64,000 nucleotides of DNA from positions 17,912,829 to 17,976,828 of the forward strand of contig JABACO010000001.1 of the NCBI GenBank assembly GCA_013339895.1. Direction: 5' to 3'. The position numbers and the translations under genes are program-made. Below are positions 58,856-64,000 of this stretch, in pieces. This stretch comes from Ephydatia muelleri. Lineage: Eukaryota; Porifera; Demospongiae; Spongillida; Spongillidae. The notes under the pieces are model-generated. The model saw nothing but the letters and a program-made list of their open reading frames with translations, ran no database searches and was not told the DNA's origin. How positions within the stretch are numbered: position 1 is the first letter of the stretch; each line of letters begins with the position of its first letter.

Positions 58856-60873
58856 CACGGGCCATATATTTTGTGGACAGTAGGTTTAAAACTCGAAATA
58901 TTGAAATAATTACGCATTCCCTTAGCAACGTCCTAGACAACCAGAGCCAAGAAACGTGAGCCCCCTGTACAAAAACAGGAATGATACCAGCACCATTTAA
59001 AACTTCCAAACAAAAGAAGTATCATCTTTCTACATACACTGCGTTTCTCTTGTCACAGTTTTGACGCTACGGCAAGTTATGGCTCTTGAGAGTGGGTAAC
59101 CCTCGACGTACCTGTCTACTTTGAAGTAAGTTTTCCACGCTCCCGACCCGTAGAAAGTTTTGATTCAGAGATAACAGAAGGTACTAACTGATTCGATTAT
59201 CTGCGTGTAGCCGACTTTTTTGGGGCTTACAGATGCGTATTGCTGAAATATCGTGAATTTAATGGTATTACTCTTTTGGGGGGAGTGACATTTTGTGGAG
59301 CTATTGAAAGCAGGTGCTCCTTCATAATCAAGGACAGTCTTTCGACTGGGTCATGTACCGAATGGTACCTACGTTGCAAGGTTAAACCTGGCATGGATGG
59401 ATTTCTGCTCCTTGCTCCTACAGAAGACCAAATCCAGCGTATGTTCTTTTTGCCTGTATGTTCTTCCAGCATGTGCATTTTAAATGTTATAGAGCAGTCT
59501 GGGAAGGAACTCTCAAAGTGCTCCATGAGCTGGGCCGTTATAGTTTCTATTGGATTAATTTATGTACAGTTATTTCATACATGTACTTGTACATGCATGC
59601 ACGTTAAAAGCATACCTAGCTCCTCTTCAATGAAATTATTCGGTGGCACTGGCCTAGCAGGGTGAAGATGTTTGTAAGCTTCATGCATGCCTCTGTTGCT
59701 GGTGTTATTAGTGTAGGGCACTTAGTTGTTGCAACCTCTACCATGGAGGTGCACAAACGCTTGATGTTTGCTGGCTAAATAGTGTATGAGTTACAACTAC
59801 TGAACTAAAATTTAGATGATTAGTGTCTTGTGGATGTGGTTACCAACAAACACACCACCAAAGTATTGCTGCCGTTGCACCTTGAAGGATTGGATGGCTT
59901 CATCCAATTCCTTCACAAATGGATCATCATGAAGGGCAAACTCCTTGCTAGTAACTTTGGTGGTCTTAGCTATTTCCATTTCCTGTGTTAGGGTGTTATA
60001 ATCATTTAAATCAGTTTTTGCTTAATCCTTACCATTTTCTCCACAGACTGCCTCCTGTCCAGGGCATGCCTAATAAGGATATCCGTAACAGGGCTTTCCT
60101 CCCCATATGCAACCACTACGTACATGACAGCTTCCTCTAAAGCTGCCAAGGAGTCTTGGGCTTCAGCCAGCTTAGCCCTGGCCACCTGCAGCTTGTACAG
60201 CTCTTCAGTGTACTTTGTGAATGAGGATGAGCTGCTGCTTTCTTCCTGGTATGTGTACGCCAGCTGCAAGCCAAACTGGTGGCAAGTGACCTCCAGCAGC
60301 CTGAACAGCTTCATGAAGACACCCTGTGTCATATGCAGCCCTGGTATATAGCCTCCACTAAAAAGCGGCCACACACTCTGCATCGCTCTTCGACTTTCTT
60401 TGCGTGTATCTCCATTCCAAAATACTGAAATTATTCATAAAAACTCCTGCCTTATTCTGGGGTTAAAAAAAAGTCGGCTATTTATGAGCGATATGTATAT
60501 ACTCTCCTATGTGTGCTGATCATTATATTACTCGCTTACAGATTTCTACGGGTCGGTTGGTCCGCAAAGGCCGCTCAAGTACACCCCATCTTTTCCCGCC
60601 AAAATTACATTGATGTGGAAACGGGCTGCGCAGAACCATTCATAATAAATGTAGTCCTTGTGCAATTATGGCTTATGTATAGCTGTGGTAGAGTGTTTTC
60701 ATGAGCATTTTCTCTCCTCGGAATGTCATAAGACGAGTATGATACATGTATGTGCTCGCAAAAACAGACATCGTATAATGAGATGCGGCTAGATATTTTT
60801 TTGGTGGCTCATACTATATTACGGCCGGTATCGCTTAATTATCCAACCTACTGTCCAGCCGCAAACACCTGTG
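58856..60873 (-). mobile_element. 2.0 kb CAC-ended element, degraded relative of 35,071-39,497, TSD GTGA
   Basis: Starts CACGGGCC..GTGGACAGTAGG and ends CCTACTGTCCAGCCGCAAAC followed by ACCTGTG. An exact 4-bp duplication GTGA (58852-58855 and 60874-60877) flanks it, and block A has a single GTGA in the uninterrupted sequence CCATGTGAGTAATGCC. The right terminus shares GTCCAGCCGCAAAC with the 35-39 kb element. The interior keeps only the C-terminal part of the transposase, so this is an internally deleted derivative. Confidence 0.92.
59227..60383 (-). pseudogene. 3' part of a RAG1-N-like-element transposase, decayed
   Basis: Positions 60,383-60,040 encode YIPGLHMTQGVFMKLFRLLE and a helical segment with DRRQSVEKM, matching 36,733-36,400. 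Positions 59,526-59,280 encode FPDCSITFKMHMLEEH and HSVHDPVERLSLIMKEHLL, matching 35,855-35,590, but the Glu block is shifted out of frame by a small deletion. The zinc-finger and RING exons are absent. Confidence 0.7.
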
Positions 60874-61639
60874 GTGAGTAATGCCATGCACAGGGCAATA
60901 GTTTCTGAGGTGCAGAAACAGCTGCAGCAGTCACTTACTTCTAAATTTAAGACCAAATCAATTAAATGTTTATTGGACAGTGAAGACGTCATGTTCTTTT
61001 GGTCTATCGTTGCAGCCCCTTGGAAAGTGGGGATGAAATGAAAATGGAGCTGTTAGGAATGGTGATTGACATGTGGCTCACAATCAGAGTTTTTCATATG
61101 CAAGTGACTGGATGGAAAAGTTAAATGCTCAGGAAAAGAATTGAAGACAAAGCAGAAATCTAAGGGATAAGAAAAACTCTGTATAAAGACTGGTTACACT
61201 CACACATTCACATTTTGATGATACAATCTATACATAAAGTGTTCAATAACTAATCATGCCGCTTTGCTTTCTTAGACTTCTGTCTTTTGCTTTTCCTTTT
61301 CAGGAGTGGGGTGTTATCATTGGATGTTGGTTTTTCATTCGTCGATAATTGCCTTGTACAGATGGTCTGCAGTGCTCTGCACATAGTGTCAACAATACGT
61401 ATTGTCTGCATATTCTTCTGGAATTCAGACACATTAGGATTATCACTTGTTGCACCTCTCTGATGTTGGCAGCCAAAAAAATTTTTCAAGAGGATCTTGC
61501 CCTATTCTGTGACTTAGAAAAGATTCATGTATTAGACTAGTCCAACGAAGGAATTAACTGAATGGGTAAAAAAAGCACATAAAGTGAATTTTCTATACCA
61601 CAGTCCAGTTTTACCTGTAATCCTCAGACCCAGTAATGT

Positions 61640-62720
61640 TTCAGGGCTTAATAGCATTTTCTTTTTCTCACTAGCACTGAAATCTGGTCTTGCCTGGACA
61701 CTGATCCCAAGTATCGAGGAAAACTAAAAATTCCTCTTCTAGCCACATACAAATAGCAACATATCAAGTTGAGCATATGTTAATATATGGACTGACCTTC
61801 AAACAAAAATCATCTCCAGACCTGTATGATTGCTGAAATACCTTTCTCTTGTTCACACCTAAGGTGTAGTTGAATACATTAAGAGAATCAAAAAACTTGT
61901 CAAGCATGGTGACAAATTTGGCAGTCTCCTGCACTGCAGGGTCACCAGATAAGACCAGAGCCTTGGCAACAGTTTCACTAAGTAGCTGCAAAATACAGCA
62001 GATTGAAGTGAACGCCATATATTTACTGGCTGAAGTACCTGAGCTGCAAGGACCTCAACCCTCATACGTGAAAACGGTGTTAGCTGTATATGCTCTAATT
62101 TGATGTTAGGCAAGAGCAACAGTCCCATGCTTTTTTCCTATCACAATAATACATATCAGTACAATATGTCGCTTCCATTGCACTGAATGTAAGATACAAA
62201 CATCATAAATAATGCAAAACCGTGGAAAAGATACTTACCCACTGATGCCTGGCCTTTGACGCTAAACAGTTTCTTGTGGTTTTAAGTAGATGTGGGGGTC
62301 AGTCTTTGAAATGATCCTTCTGGATGCAGCTTAACAACTTAATTATCTTCTTGTTTCATTATAGACCATACATCTTCATGCATGTCACTGTTTAGTTGCA
62401 CTCCTACTTTCTCTGTGGCTATAGAAAGCTTTGTAGCCATATGAGTTAACTTCCTCTCTAGGCTGCGAATGTGCTGGTGTTGATGTCGTAACTAAAAAAT
62501 CCTTCTCCTTCTCCAGTAAAAAACGGTGATTTACCTGGCTATGAACATCCACACTTTAAGTGCTGCAATCTCAATTACATGTTGCTATCTACTCATAGCT
62601 ATGCGAAGCCATGTTCGTATCTTGTAACATGGACGAAAATTGCTATATGGACTATCAGGGTCTAAAAGAAACTCACAGTGAGATGAGCAAATAGTTGGTT
62701 TATCTATAGTAACCAAGTCC
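61640..62720 (-). pseudogene. P-element-like transposase, decayed (copy B)
   Basis: Counterpart of 21,074-22,859, but about 670 bp corresponding to A 21,755-22,425, including the catalytic-core exon, is deleted. Retained parts are LTPFSRMRV then an intron (CAG|GTACTTC..TTTTGCAG), then LLSETVAKALVLSGDPAVQE and FVTMLDKFFDSLNVFNYT (fuller than in A), and EEEFLVFLDTW before a frameshift. Confidence 0.65.
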
Positions 62721-63850
62721 TACAATGCAAGAAGCTGCCTACATGTATGAGAAAAAAGTAAATGAACCCTTTATATCATGAAACTTCCCATTTCTGTGTC
62801 GAACAAGACATGTGTATTTCAGTCACAGTGACCTTGACAGATCTTGGCTTTTTCTACACACCTTACTAAAGACAGCACATCATCCAGACCATGGAGTTCA
62901 CAAGGTATGCAATGCAGAACACTGCAAGAGGTATAAATCAGCAGGTTGTTATGCAAAAAGACACTCCAGTTAAATGTGGCTTTAATCTGGATAGTGAATT
63001 GCACCCTACATGTGTTTGATGTTTCGTAGTAGGAAGGTTTACTGACGATGATGACATCCCTATCAGTAGGTGGAGAGATGTCCACTCAACTTTGGGGCAG
63101 AGTGACAACAGATCACGTTTGAGCCCGTGTAGATTGGTTGATGACTGTACTGAAACTTTGTCCAAAGGTATGGACACAGGAAATGATACACACTTTGTCC
63201 AAAGGGATTGACACCAAGAGAGAGAAATCTTTTTCCGATTCCGGCTTCATATTCCACCAGTGTCTTTTCCTACCCATAGTACCTGTACCTGTACCTGTAT
63301 ACATTTGTTTAAATAGGAGTTAAATTCCTACCCTTCTACTTCATACCTCTAATCCTATATTCTCTGAAGTGCTAGACGTGGAGGAAAAAAACAAAATTTG
63401 TATATAAATCACAAATATCGGCGCTGTTAGAGGCAGTGTATTTAGAAAACCAAGTACTGTTTTCACGTACAAAGTCCCTCCTAGAGCATTCACTGAACAC
63501 TTAAGATTTATTCATAGAATTACAAAACCACTTAGGATGGCTCGTAAACAGGTACATGCACGAAGTATAACAATTTATGCCCTTAACTACTATATGACGG
63601 TGTTACACACGATAGGATGAAGATATAACAAAACTAAAAAAAATCCCTCCCTGCTAAATGACCTCTATAAGCCTAGAAAACATAATAAACCTTTGGAAAC
63701 TCACCTGTTTCTCACAAAAGGTACATAAGCACGCGAGACGTAGCTATTTTAAGATCAGTACCTTACAGAACGCTTACCTTTCAAATAGGCGATGAAAAAT
63801 GTCCATCAAAAATCAGTATGGCACACTTTGATGACTTTTGCCTCGATTTG

Positions 63851-63938
63851 CCCTCTAGAAAGGTGCGATTCGCCCTCTAGAAAGGTGCGATTCGCCCTCT
63901 AGAAAGGTGCGATTCGCCCTCTAGAAAGGTGCGATTCG
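63851..63938. repeat. Four tandem copies of a 22-bp unit (single copy in block A)
   Basis: Exact repeats of CCCTCTAGAAAGGTGCGATTCG. Block A has one related copy at 24,025-24,047. Confidence 0.95.
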
Positions 63939-64000
63939 CGCGATCACGGAGTGCGCGCATTGTCTTAATGGCTCACGTGATGTGCTTCCAATCCATCTCT

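Larger units (their letters stand above)
56377..61170 (+). pseudogene. Broken transposon-associated ORF (copy B), split by two transposons
   Basis: Counterpart of 20,049-20,994. The 5' part (56,377-56,913) has a 7-bp deletion near 56,412 that breaks the frame, but it reads GAG where copy A has TAG. It continues through FYEFAKKLVSDVD and LSYEEK. It is then interrupted at 56,914 by a TAA-flanked element and at 58,856 by a GTGA-flanked element. The 3' part (60,878-61,170) retains FFWSIVAAPW-type sequence with further indels. Lesions in A and B are different, so both decayed independently or are different dead alleles. Confidence 0.6.
47959..64000. repeat. Duplicated block B
   Basis: Second copy of the block-A region, open at the right edge of the window. 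It carries three transposons that A lacks (50,881-52,675; 56,914-58,751; 58,856-60,873) and lacks A's 3,100-11,344, 12,182-13,333 and 14,501-18,256 insertions. The last bases of the window match A at about 24,095. Confidence 0.93.

Overview
The window is eukaryotic and metazoan. It has spliced genes with GT..AG introns (one is only 86 bp), long microsatellites and a high density of DNA transposons and retroelement debris, with no operons. The set of element families (P-like two-gene elements, hAT, a CAC-ended element encoding a RAG1-N-terminus-like protein, short-LTR Ty3/gypsy), together with frequent TACATGTA words and poly-G/C tracts, fits a marine invertebrate. A demosponge is my best guess, but this is inference from style and not proof.

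The main architecture is a large direct duplication. Block A (1 to at least about 24,095) and block B (47,959 to the window end) are collinear and visibly similar over most of their shared sequence. Both carry, in the same order: a three-exon minus-strand gene for a ubiquitin-like-domain protein, a hAT remnant, a small secreted six-cysteine protein gene, a decayed paralogue of that gene, and a convergent pair of P-like-element genes. The blocks differ by clean insertions, several with an empty site in the other block. A carries a palindrome upstream of the ubiquitin-like gene, an 8.2 kb tract that includes a satellite and a GTA-flanked transposon, a 1.15 kb hAT MITE, and a 3.76 kb element with long palindromic termini. 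B carries a 1.8 kb hAT, a 1.84 kb TAA-flanked element with an unidentified 233-residue ORF, and a 2.0 kb GTGA-flanked element. The pattern fits either an old tandem duplication with a period of about 48 kb or two divergent haplotypes joined in one assembly.

Between the blocks (24.1-47.9 kb) there is almost no host coding sequence that I can defend. This part holds: a young Ty3/gypsy retrotransposon (25,535-31,019; 127-bp LTRs differing at one base; CATG target duplication) with a hAT MITE inside gag and its integrase core inverted; a 298-bp hairpin; a 39-bp minisatellite; a decayed gene with a 15-residue repeat; a (CA)n tract; a complete 4.43 kb element (35,071-39,497; GGTG target duplication) encoding a broken RAG1-N-terminus-like transposase; a 5.9 kb inverted-arm structure enclosing a hAT fragment and a P-like transposon; and CA-rich microsatellites.

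The best-supported host genes are the ubiquitin-like-domain gene (intact in A, frameshifted in B) and the secreted six-cysteine gene (intact in both). The most interesting biology is the pair of elements encoding the RAG1-N-terminus-like protein, whose ends and target duplications can be read directly, and the A/B contrast, which acts as a natural record of transposon insertion.
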